Source: Rubrobacter sp.
Lineage (GTDB): Bacteria > Actinomycetota > Rubrobacteria > Rubrobacterales > Rubrobacteraceae
Length of the DNA: 8,849 bases
Reading direction: 5' to 3'
Assembly (NCBI GenBank): GCA_016781885.1
Contig: JADDPM010000046.1
Coordinates: 1 to 8,849 of the forward strand
A program made the translations under genes and the position numbers. Each line of letters begins with the position of its first letter. Within the stretch, counting starts at the first letter, position 1. Of this stretch, positions 1-7,069 are shown piece after piece. The notes under the pieces were generated by a model, which worked only from the letters and a program-made list of their open reading frames with translations, had not been told where the DNA came from and did not search any database.

Positions 1-207
1 TACCCGCTCGACGCTCAATCGTCGTGAGAACCGCTGTATCGAGGATCAAGCGCGTAGAAAGCGCGGCTCCTGGAGCCCTTGCTCTAGAAGGAGATTGTAT
101 GCCCTGAAGAAGGCGGAGGGTTAGGACCGGAAGCGGAGAGCCTCGTCACCGCGTACGCCGCCGACGAGCGGCGGACCTACGTATCCTCGAAGCCCGACTG
201 CTCCTGT
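1..207. other. Left-edge region downstream of the cyclase gene, no convincing gene
   Basis: This stretch follows the TAA stop of the minus-strand diguanylate cyclase gene. All three minus-strand frames meet stops within about 100 bases. On the plus strand, one frame is open from the window edge to a TAG at 122-124 (40 codons, very arginine-rich) and another from base 3 to a TGA at about 105-107. Neither encodes anything I recognise. The first could be the tail of a convergent gene, but it is too short to support. The visible structures are a GC-rich hairpin at 158-174 and a short inverted repeat at 65-77 (GGCTCC-T-GGAGCC). No tRNA, promoter or T-tract terminator stands out. Confidence 0.5.
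158..174 (-). other. GC-rich hairpin 34 bases after the cyclase stop codon
   Basis: The minus-strand sequence is CCGCCG, a 5-base loop, then CGGCGG, giving a perfect 6-bp all-GC stem beginning 33 bases beyond the TAA at 208-210. A run of T residues does not follow it on either strand, so it is not a standard intrinsic terminator. It could stabilise the 3' end of the transcript, or simply be a chance palindrome in GC-rich DNA. Confidence 0.3.
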
Positions 208-1170
208 TTACGGTGCATTTGAGGCTTTATTCGTATCCTCGTAGACCGCGACCCTGTTCCGGCCTGCCTCTTTCGCCTTGTAGAGCGCAGCGTCGGCTTC
301 TTTCAGGAGCGTCTCGGCCGGTTTTTTCTCGCCCGGTTGGAGTACGGCCAGTCCGAGGCTAATGGTCAAGACCCCCGGTGGCGTCTTCGCCTCGTGAATG
401 ATTGACAGTGCTTCGATGCCGCGGCGCAGGCGCTCGGCAGCGATGCTCGCGGATTCTAGGGACTGCTCGGGCAAAATAATCAGGAACTCCTCGCCGCCGT
501 AGCGGTAGGACGAGTCGCCCGCGCGAAGGTTTCCAGAGATCACCTCCGCCACCTTCTCGAGTACACCGTCCCCGGCTAGGTGACCATAGTGGTCGTTGTA
601 CGCCTTGAAGCAGTCTATGTCGCAGAGAATGGCGCAGTAGCTGTGACCGTAGCGCTCCGCCTGGGCGCTCATCGTCTCGAGGTCCTCCCGCAGCTGCAGC
701 CGGTTGCCGAGGCGAGTCAAGGGGTCCCGGCGAGATGTAACGAACAGCTCCCTGTTGAGGTTCTCCAGCTTCATCTTCTGCTCGTTAAGCTGCCGATGCA
801 ACGAGTTTACACGGGAGGCGGCGATCAGGCGTACCTGTAGCTGCTCGCGGTCTAAAGGTTTAGCGAGGTAGTCGTCGGCGCCCGCCTGCATGCCCTCCAG
901 CAGGTGCTCTTTGTCTCCGAGCGCCGTCAGGAAGATGAAGAAGGTGTACCAGTCGCCATTCGCTTCTCTGACCCTGCGGCAGAGCTCGGGCCCCTCGATG
1001 CCCGGCATCATCCAGTCGCTGATGACGACGTCCACTTCCGGGGTGTCCTGGAAGAGTTTCCAGGCCTTCTCTCCGTCCTCAGCCACCAGGCATTCATGGC
1101 CAAACTTCTCCACGGCGCGTCGGAGGACCATGCGGGATATAGTGTCGTCCTCGGCGATCAGGACTCTCAA
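208..1170 (-). CDS. Response regulator with GGDEF diguanylate cyclase output (PleD/WspR-like)
   Basis: This 320-residue cytoplasmic protein is predicted to make cyclic di-GMP from two GTP when its receiver is phosphorylated. Residues 1-118 form the receiver (REC) domain: acidic pocket E7/D8/D9, phospho-acceptor D52 in SDWMMPG, T82 and K104 in YLAKP. Residues about 118-148 form a helical linker. Residues about 148-312 form the GGDEF domain, with metal-binding D184 in CDIDCFK, catalytic GGEEF at 225-229 and an RxxD product-inhibition site (R216-A-G-D219) exactly five residues before it. Both active and inhibitory sites therefore look functional. The start is TTG at 1168-1170. An in-frame TAG lies directly before it, and the next Met (M14) would remove the acidic pocket, so no other start fits. 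The gene overlaps the kinase stop by 4 bases (TTGA), implying translational coupling. It is the likely phosphate acceptor of the kinase's HPt domain. The family call is very secure; the partner assignment is inference. Confidence 0.96.
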   Translation of the reverse strand: MRVLIAEDDTISRMVLRRAVEKFGHECLVAEDGEKAWKLFQDTPEVDVVISDWMMPGIEGPELCRRVREANGDWYTFFIFLTALGDKEHLLEGMQAGADDYLAKPLDREQLQVRLIAASRVNSLHRQLNEQKMKLENLNRELFVTSRRDPLTRLGNRLQLREDLETMSAQAERYGHSYCAILCDIDCFKAYNDHYGHLAGDGVLEKVAEVISGNLRAGDSSYRYGGEEFLIILPEQSLESASIAAERLRRGIEALSIIHEAKTPPGVLTISLGLAVLQPGEKKPAETLLKEADAALYKAKEAGRNRVAVYEDTNKASNAP

Positions 1171-4100
1171 CTACGGCGCCTCTTCGCTTCGGCTTCCAGT
1201 GCCAGACGGACGCGCCCGAACTCGGCCTCCAGACGTCCGAGTAGCTCAGGGGCACCTGCGAAGTTCCCGGATGAGCCGGCGTCCTGAAGCTTCGCGCAGA
1301 GGGTGACCATCTGCCGGGCGCCCATATTGCCGCAGCTCCCCTTGAGCGCGTGGGAGATGCGTTCGATGGTCCCGGCGTCGTCCCTTTGGATGGCCTCCCG
1401 CAGGGCCGTCAGTTGGGGCGGAATGCCGTTAAGGAAAAGCTCTATGAGCTCTACCAAAAAATCCGGTTCGCCGTCCTGCTGTAGTTCGCGCAGGCCCTCT
1501 AAAACCGCGTAGTCTATAGAGGTCTCGGCGTCCAAAGCCAGCAAGGGAGCGTCCGGCGCGTCTGATCTAAAGACCCAGCGCTTGAGTACTTCATCCAGAT
1601 CCTCTGACTTGACCGGTTTCGAGACGTAGTCGTCCATCCCGGTCTCGATGGCCTTCTCCCGGTCGCCCTGTATCGCGTTAGCGGTCATCGCGATGATCGG
1701 GGTGCGGCGACTGTCGCCTCCGTCCTCGCTCTCGCGGCGCCGGATCTCGGCGGTAGCCTCATAACCGTCCATCTCCGGCATCTGCACATCCATCAGCACC
1801 GCAGTATATGAGGTTTGGGAGTGCGCTTCGAGCGCTTCCAGGCCGTTGTTAGCCACGTCCGCCCGATAACCGAGATTCTCCAGCATCTTTACGGCTACTC
1901 TCTGGTTGACCGGGTTGTCCTCGACAACCAGCAGGTGAGCGCACATGCTGGCCCTCTTTTCGCGCGAGGAGTGGCGGGTGACGAGATGGTCCTTCTCCAG
2001 GGCGACCCCCGTAAGCGCACCTGTAGCGGTTGCCAGGGTCTCGTAGAGCTCCGCCTGCCTGACGGGCTTGGTCAGGTAAGCTTCTATTCCGGCGCGCCGG
2101 GCCTCCTCACCGTCGTGACTGCGCTGGCCCGAGGAGGAGAGAAGCACCAGGCGAGTAGGGGAGATGGCGGGGTCCGACTTTATCCTTTGAGCAAGCTCTA
2201 TGCCGTTCATCTCGGGCATTTGCATGTCCAGTACCGCCAGGTCATAGGGCTCGCCACCTTCGGCGGCCGAGCGCATCTCCTCCAGGGAGTGCGGGCCGTT
2301 CTCGGCGAGCCCGCTACGCATCCCCCAGGCGGTCAGCTGTTCTTGCAGAATAGTGCGATTTATCGCGTTGTCGTCCACGATCAGGACACGCAAGTTCCGT
2401 AAGTTGGCGGGAGCGGCGGGCTTGGTTTGCGCTCCTTCGGCCTGCTTCTCCAGGGGCAGGGTGAACCAGAACGTGCTCCCTACGCCCGGTTCGCTAGTAA
2501 CCCCGATCTCCCCGTCCATAAGCTCGACGAGTTGTTTGCTGATCGCGAGCCCGAGCCCCGTTCCTCCGAACCTGCGGGTAGTGGAGGTGTCGGCCTGCAT
2601 AAAGGACTGGAAGAGACGCGACCGCTGTTCTTCCGTCATGCCGATACCGGTGTCCACGACCTCGAAGCGGATCGTCGCCGCACCGTCCGTCTCCTCGACG
2701 AGATCGGCTTTCAAGACGACCTCACCCTGTTGCGTAAACTTGATCGCGTTGCCCAGGATGTTGGTCAGGACTTGCCTTATGCGCCCCGGGTCTCCTCGCA
2801 AGGCCGTCGGCATATCGTGACCAAGCAAACTCGCCAACTCCAATCCCTTCTCATGAGCCCTCTCGGCGAGGAGTGTGACCGTATCCTCAACCGCTGTTCG
2901 CAAGTCGAAGTCTATGGTCTCGATGCGTATCTTACCGGCCTCGATCTTTGAGAAGTCGAGGATGTCGTTGATGATGACCAGGAGGTTATCGGCAGAGAGC
3001 CGCACCGTCTCTGCATACTCGCGCTGCTCGTCGGAGAGCGGGGTGTCCAGCAAGAGATCCGTCATACCGACCACGCCGTTCATGGGGGTACGGATCTCGT
3101 GACTCATGTTCGCCAGGAAGTCGCTCTTGGCCCGACTAGCCGCCTCGGCGGCCTTCATGGCTTCTTCGAGCTGCTCGGTGCGCTCCTCAACGCGCCTCTC
3201 GAGGTTCTCATTGAGCTTGCGGATCTCTTCTTCCGCACGCTCACGCTCGGTGAGCTCCTTCCTAGCCGAATCGTAGAGGCGTGCGTTGTCCACCGCCAGT
3301 CCCGTTCGGCGGGCGAGTTCCTCTGCCAGACCCAGGTCCTCAGGCCCATAACGCCGCTCCGACTCCGCCGTTACGAACGTGATCGCGCCGAGAGTCCTTC
3401 CCCGGGCGATCAGCGGCACCACCATGTAAGACTTGAGTCCCATCTTGCGCAGAATCTCGCGGTGCTCGGGGTCGCGGGGGGCTTCATCCAAGACCGACTC
3501 AGGTATCTCCGGCATGAACTCGGATTCGCCCGTGCGCAGCACCCTGGCTGCCCCATAGGGAGCGTTCGGGTCGGGCGGGAAGCGTTCCTGCAACTCACGC
3601 GCCCACCGGACCTTCTCAGGATCCTCATGGGCTACCACGAGCCGGTTGATGGAGCCGTCTGCCTCCAGTACGTCCACGGCACACCAGTCTGCGAGACCGG
3701 GCACCGCGAGGCGCGCCACGCTCGCGAGCGTGGCGCGGTAGTCGAGCGAGGAGGCGAGTTCCGCGCTGGCTTCGGCCAGGAAGCGCTGAGCTTCCTCAGC
3801 ACGCTTGCGCTCAGTGATGTCAGTCACCGTACCCGCCATGCGAAACGCCGTCCTCTCCTCGTCGTACTGGGCTTTGCCCCGCGTGATGCAAGTCCGGTAC
3901 CCGCCGTCCGAGTGCCGGAGACGAAACTCCACATTGTATCCGCTGCCGCGTTCCAGATGCGCCGTCAGATTCTCGGATACTCTTTCGCGATCCTCCGGGT
4001 GCAGAAGCTCGAAGAAGTCGTCGAGAGTCGGGGTGAACGTCGAGCGTGAGAGACCGACTATCTCGTAGAGGCGCTCATTCCAGAAGAGTTCACTCGTGCG

Positions 4101-6983
4101 GAGGTCGCAGTCGAAGATGCCATCGTTGGAGCCCTCTGCTACCAAGACGTAGCGCTCCTCGCTCTCCTTCAGCTCGGTGACGGCGGCTTCTAACTCTTTG
4201 GTGCGCTCCTCAACGCGCCTCTCAAGGGTCTCGTTGAGGCGCCGAATATCCTCTTCCACCTGCTTGCGCTCGGTGATGTCGCGGGCGTTGAGCACGACAC
4301 CACCTACGGCCGGGTCGTCGAGCAAGTTGGTGCAGTGTGTCTCGATATGCCGCCAGGAGCCGTCCGCGTGTTGAAGACGCAACTCCATCAATAAGGTGAC
4401 GCCAGGCTTGCTTATGGCATTGGCAATGAGATTCTGCACTCCTGCCGAATCTTCGGGGTGTATATGGGTGAAGCTGATCTTACCGATTATGTCCTCGGGC
4501 TTGTAGCCAAGCACCTGCTCGACCGCCGGGCTGATATAGCTAACGGTGCGATCTGCTTCCGTAATCATGATGATGTCGGACGAGTTCTGGATCAGGGAGC
4601 CAAAGCGCTCCTCGCTCTGGCGTCGATGCAAATCTTCGATGAGATCCGACCGCTCCAGCGCCAGCGCGACCTGGGAGCCGAAGGTCTCGAGCGCGTACTT
4701 AATTTCGCTAAGGAGGGCCGAGTCGCTGGCTACCACGATCCTGCCTCTTAATTCTCCCTGGATGATCAGTGGGATCATGAAGAGTGTGCCCAGCTTGGTC
4801 TGGAAGGCGAAGGCGCTCTGGAACTCGGCGGCATCGAGAGGGCGAAGTTCGACGGGCCGACCTTCGAGGAGGGGGAGTCGGACCCAATCAGGAAACTGAT
4901 GAATGTAGGTCTCTCTGCCCTCGATCTCCGCCGCATGATCGCCCGCTGCACCCATGCAGACGTCTTTCTCACTCGAGCCTGACCAGATGCTCACTCGGGT
5001 TCCTGGAGGAGCCTCATCTATAAAGGGAAGGATCCCCTCAAGGGCCGCCGCGTAGATGCGCTCTCGGTCTGGGGCTGCTACAAGCGCAGCACTGGCGCTC
5101 CTCAAGGTCCTCTCCCGGGCGACCGCTCGCTCGTGCTTTGTCAGAGTGTTTTCAAGCTCGGCAAGCGTGCCTTGAAGCTGGGCGGTACGCTCCTCGACCC
5201 GGCCTTCGAGTTCCTCGTTGAGTTGCCGAATCTCCTCCTCCGCCTGCTTGCGCTCGGTGATATCGCGGGCGGAGGCGAAGATCATCCTCTCCCCGCCGTA
5301 ATCGACGGAGCCGACATGGACCTCTACCGGAAAGGTCGTATTATCCTTGCGCCGATGCTCCCCCCGGTGAGCGCCCGCGATCCTGCCCGGTTCGCCAGCC
5401 ATGGCACGCTGCCAGAGTGTGGGCTCTGTTCTGGGACGCTTGCCTTCATCGGAAACCAGGTTGGTGGCGAGATCCTTTATGCGGAGGGAGAGTAGTTCCT
5501 CGCGGGTATAGCCCAAAGACCGGCACGCCTCCTCGTTGCAGTCCACGATGCATCCCCGCGAGTCGTGGACCAGCAGGGTGTCCAGAGACTGCTCGAAGAG
5601 CTGCCTAAAGCGCTTCTCGTTCTCCCTGACGGCTTCCTCGGCCCTCTTGCGATCGGTAATGTCTCGGATGACGCCGGTGAACATGAGGTTGTCTCCCGAA
5701 CGCATCTCCCCCAGAGAGAGCTCCAGCGGGAACTCCTCCCCGCTCTTGCGCAGGCCCGCAAGCTCGACCGGCCCCTTCCCCACCACGTGTGCCTCGCCTG
5801 TCTTGAGGTAGCGGCGAAAGCCCTCCTCGTGCGGTCCTCTAAAGCGCTCGGGCATCAGCATCCTTAGCGGTTGTCCGACGGCTTCCTCCGCCTTGTAGCC
5901 GAACGTACGCTCCGCCCCTGGGTTGAACGAGCGGATCAGCCCGTCCCTCGTCATGGTGAGGATAGCGTCATCGGCTGTCTCTACCACGGCGCGGTGACGG
6001 GCCTCGCTCTTGCGTACTTCTTCTTCGGCTCTCTTGCGCTTGGTTACGTCATGGGCTACACAGTGCACCAAGCCTTCTTCCGGGCGGGCGGTGACATTCC
6101 ACTCGATATATACAACGCCGCCGTCCTTGCGCAGACAACGATTCTCGAATCTGGCCTCTTTTGTGCCGTCCTCGATTACGCCGGTCAGCCTAATGCTGAG
6201 GTCGCGGTCGTCGGGATGGACCAGGCCAAGATAGTTGCGTCTGACGAGCTCCTCGGCCTCGTAGCCCAGAACCCTCTCAACTGCCCGGTTTATGGTCTTG
6301 AACGTCCCGTCCGCGCCGACGGTGGCGATCACGGCTTGCGAGGAGTCCAGCGTGCGTTGGTGAAGCTCCCTGCTGCGTCGAGCTTCGTCCTCTCTCGCGG
6401 TCTGCTCGCGCCTTAAGGCGCCGAGCAATTCGAGTCGCCCGACCACCGCCTGCGCAAACGCCCCGAGCAACGTCATCTGCTCCTGGCTGATCTCCTTGGG
6501 CCGTGTGCCGAGCAGGCAAAGCGTGCCTATGACGTGTCCGTCGGAGGTAATGAGCGGCGTACCCGCGTAGAAGCGGATGCTGTAGTTGAGGAGGAAGTGC
6601 TGGTCCTTGAACTTCTCGGTGGCGAGCAAGTCCTCCACGACAAGCGGCTTCTCCGCCTCTACCACGTACTGGCACATGCTGTGTTCGAGCGGGTCTTGCC
6701 TGGCTTCGGCCAGGCCGGAGGGAAGCTCTCCCGACCAGGCCCTGAAGTACTGCACGTCCGAGAGGACCAGGTTGACCATGCACAGGTCTGTATCGAAGGC
6801 CTCGCGCACGTCGTCTACGAGTTGCTGGAGTACCCGATCCACTTCGGGGCGTACCGCGTCTAGATAGTCGAGTGCCGCCAGGCGCTCTGTCTCGCGTCTC
6901 TCAGCGTCAGACGCATTAGTGTTGAATCGATCATCGGTCAGACCAGAGTTCGGAGCTACAGGGCGTCTACGTTTCTTGCCCAA
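1167..6983 (-). CDS. Multi-sensor hybrid histidine kinase (GAF-PAS3-GAF-PAS2-GAF-HisKA-HATPase-REC-REC-HPt)
   Basis: This 1938-residue protein has no visible signal peptide or membrane segment, so it should sense cytoplasmic signals. Approximate order: GAF1 44-190; PAS1 203-315; PAS2 325-445; PAS3 455-576; coiled helix 578-622; GAF2 622-780; PAS4 788-905; helix 905-940; PAS5 940-1060; GAF3 1070-1237; helix 1240-1290; HisKA 1287-1352 with phospho-acceptor H1295 in SHEIRTP; HATPase 1395-1515 with N-box N1408/N1412, DTGIGM at 1444-1449 and GGTGLGL; REC1 1531-1650 (D1537/D1538, D1586, K1639); REC2 1683-1800 (E1688/D1689, D1732, K1789); HPt 1822-1935 with H1878 in SHALKGS. Every catalytic residue is present, so a complete His-Asp-His relay is encoded in one chain. 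The start is TTG at 6981-6983. A TAG precedes it, and the next in-frame ATG or GTG (V59) would cut into GAF1. The C-terminal third closely resembles the upstream partial kinase. The diguanylate cyclase that follows, with a 4-base overlap, is the probable output. The ligands of the sensor modules cannot be told from sequence. Confidence 0.95.
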   Translation of the reverse strand: MGKKRRRPVAPNSGLTDDRFNTNASDAERRETERLAALDYLDAVRPEVDRVLQQLVDDVREAFDTDLCMVNLVLSDVQYFRAWSGELPSGLAEARQDPLEHSMCQYVVEAEKPLVVEDLLATEKFKDQHFLLNYSIRFYAGTPLITSDGHVIGTLCLLGTRPKEISQEQMTLLGAFAQAVVGRLELLGALRREQTAREDEARRSRELHQRTLDSSQAVIATVGADGTFKTINRAVERVLGYEAEELVRRNYLGLVHPDDRDLSIRLTGVIEDGTKEARFENRCLRKDGGVVYIEWNVTARPEEGLVHCVAHDVTKRKRAEEEVRKSEARHRAVVETADDAILTMTRDGLIRSFNPGAERTFGYKAEEAVGQPLRMLMPERFRGPHEEGFRRYLKTGEAHVVGKGPVELAGLRKSGEEFPLELSLGEMRSGDNLMFTGVIRDITDRKRAEEAVRENEKRFRQLFEQSLDTLLVHDSRGCIVDCNEEACRSLGYTREELLSLRIKDLATNLVSDEGKRPRTEPTLWQRAMAGEPGRIAGAHRGEHRRKDNTTFPVEVHVGSVDYGGERMIFASARDITERKQAEEEIRQLNEELEGRVEERTAQLQGTLAELENTLTKHERAVARERTLRSASAALVAAPDRERIYAAALEGILPFIDEAPPGTRVSIWSGSSEKDVCMGAAGDHAAEIEGRETYIHQFPDWVRLPLLEGRPVELRPLDAAEFQSAFAFQTKLGTLFMIPLIIQGELRGRIVVASDSALLSEIKYALETFGSQVALALERSDLIEDLHRRQSEERFGSLIQNSSDIIMITEADRTVSYISPAVEQVLGYKPEDIIGKISFTHIHPEDSAGVQNLIANAISKPGVTLLMELRLQHADGSWRHIETHCTNLLDDPAVGGVVLNARDITERKQVEEDIRRLNETLERRVEERTKELEAAVTELKESEERYVLVAEGSNDGIFDCDLRTSELFWNERLYEIVGLSRSTFTPTLDDFFELLHPEDRERVSENLTAHLERGSGYNVEFRLRHSDGGYRTCITRGKAQYDEERTAFRMAGTVTDITERKRAEEAQRFLAEASAELASSLDYRATLASVARLAVPGLADWCAVDVLEADGSINRLVVAHEDPEKVRWARELQERFPPDPNAPYGAARVLRTGESEFMPEIPESVLDEAPRDPEHREILRKMGLKSYMVVPLIARGRTLGAITFVTAESERRYGPEDLGLAEELARRTGLAVDNARLYDSARKELTERERAEEEIRKLNENLERRVEERTEQLEEAMKAAEAASRAKSDFLANMSHEIRTPMNGVVGMTDLLLDTPLSDEQREYAETVRLSADNLLVIINDILDFSKIEAGKIRIETIDFDLRTAVEDTVTLLAERAHEKGLELASLLGHDMPTALRGDPGRIRQVLTNILGNAIKFTQQGEVVLKADLVEETDGAATIRFEVVDTGIGMTEEQRSRLFQSFMQADTSTTRRFGGTGLGLAISKQLVELMDGEIGVTSEPGVGSTFWFTLPLEKQAEGAQTKPAAPANLRNLRVLIVDDNAINRTILQEQLTAWGMRSGLAENGPHSLEEMRSAAEGGEPYDLAVLDMQMPEMNGIELAQRIKSDPAISPTRLVLLSSSGQRSHDGEEARRAGIEAYLTKPVRQAELYETLATATGALTGVALEKDHLVTRHSSREKRASMCAHLLVVEDNPVNQRVAVKMLENLGYRADVANNGLEALEAHSQTSYTAVLMDVQMPEMDGYEATAEIRRRESEDGGDSRRTPIIAMTANAIQGDREKAIETGMDDYVSKPVKSEDLDEVLKRWVFRSDAPDAPLLALDAETSIDYAVLEGLRELQQDGEPDFLVELIELFLNGIPPQLTALREAIQRDDAGTIERISHALKGSCGNMGARQMVTLCAKLQDAGSSGNFAGAPELLGRLEAEFGRVRLALEAEAKRRRS
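1179..1184 (-). promoter_or_regulatory. Ribosome binding site for the diguanylate cyclase gene
   Basis: The minus strand reads AAGAGG, eight bases before the TTG start at 1168-1170. It lies inside the last codons of the upstream kinase gene. It supports the TTG start, which also has an in-frame TAG immediately before it and so cannot be extended. Confidence 0.6.
1204..2924 (-). repeat. Paralogous kinase module, copy A (HATPase-REC-REC-HPt of the large kinase)
   Basis: The 3' third of the large kinase gene is collinear with 7080-8848 of the upstream gene over the HATPase, both receivers and the HPt. By eye roughly two thirds of the residues agree, and the DNA has exact stretches, for example 24 bases at 2901-2924 identical to 8825-8848. 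The outer limits are approximate; the match continues past the right edge of the window. Confidence 0.75.
3168..3245 (-). repeat. Signalling-helix repeat, copy 3 (before HisKA)
   Basis: This 78-bp segment encodes residues 1247-1272 of the large kinase, of the pattern RxRAEEEIRxLNExLExRVEERTxxL, a charged heptad-like coiled helix. It shares an exact 24-base stretch (3177-3200) with copy 2 (4200-4223). It links GAF3 to the HisKA dimerisation helix and so probably passes sensor movement to the kinase core. Confidence 0.8.
4191..4268 (-). repeat. Signalling-helix repeat, copy 2 (between PAS4 and PAS5)
   Basis: This 78-bp segment encodes residues 906-931, with the same RKQVEEDIRRLNETLERRVEE-type pattern as the other copies. 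It lies 1023 bp from copy 3 and 984 bp from copy 1. Besides the 24-base identity with copy 3, it shares the 19 bases at 4259-4277 exactly with 5243-5261 at copy 1. Internal duplication of a sensor-plus-helix unit is the likely origin. Confidence 0.8.
5175..5252 (-). repeat. Signalling-helix repeat, copy 1 (between PAS3 and GAF2)
   Basis: This 78-bp segment encodes residues 578-603, pattern RKQAEEEIRQLNEELEGRVEE, followed by a longer charged helix to about residue 622. It matches copies 2 and 3 closely in protein and recognisably in DNA. Confidence 0.8.
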
Positions 6984-6987
6984 CTAT

Positions 6988-6993
6988 CCACCT
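6988..6993 (-). promoter_or_regulatory. Ribosome binding site for the large hybrid kinase
   Basis: The minus strand reads AGGTGG, one mismatch from AGGAGG, with only four bases (ATAG) before the TTG start at 6981-6983. The spacing is short but workable. It supports TTG rather than any later start, because no other ATG or GTG occurs in frame until residue 59. Confidence 0.5.
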
Positions 6994-7019
6994 ACCCACA
7001 TAAAAGATCTATACTGAAT

Positions 7020-7048
7020 GTTATAGTGACGAATGGTTGAAGCTTTAA
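7020..7048 (-). promoter_or_regulatory. Candidate sigma70-type promoter for the large kinase and cyclase
   Basis: On the minus strand, TTAAAG (7043-7048, 3 of 6 matches to TTGACA) is followed after exactly 17 bases by TATAAC (7020-7025, 5 of 6 matches to TATAAT). Transcription would begin about 7 bases later, near 7013, giving a leader of about 30 bases before the TTG start, with the ribosome site inside it. The 86-base gap is markedly AT-richer than the genes. If real, the promoter would let the large kinase and cyclase be expressed apart from the upstream kinase. Confidence 0.4.
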
Positions 7049-7069
7049 CTGCTTTTGCTGTTTGTGTTC

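Noticed and set aside
2..124. Plus-strand frame open from the left edge for 40 codons, possibly the end of a convergent gene
   Set aside because: Third positions are GC-leaning, but the peptide is arginine-rich with no motif and another frame is open over the same stretch. It is too short to call without sequence to the left.
158..174. Hairpin considered as an intrinsic terminator for the operon
   Set aside because: The stem is good, but no T tract follows on either strand, so termination cannot be claimed.
3099..4049. Plus-strand open frame of 316 codons opposite the kinase
   Set aside because: It lies wholly opposite PAS5, GAF3 and HisKA coding sequence. Its translation shows no recognisable domain, and long antisense frames are common in GC-rich genes. 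It is a shadow.
5871..6416. Plus-strand open frame of 181 codons
   Set aside because: It is fully antisense to PAS1 and the start of PAS2, with no domain signature; the minus-strand frame carries clear conserved motifs.
6277..6783. Minus-strand open frame of 168 codons in another frame of the kinase gene
   Set aside because: It overlaps GAF1 and PAS1 coding sequence out of frame, with low-complexity Arg/Ala/Gly-rich translation. The GAF/PAS frame is the real one.
6999..7025. TATAGA (minus strand, just downstream of TATAAC) as an alternative -10 box
   Set aside because: No reasonable -35 sits 16-18 bases before it, and it would leave almost no room before the ribosome site. TATAAC with a 17-base spacer is the better candidate.
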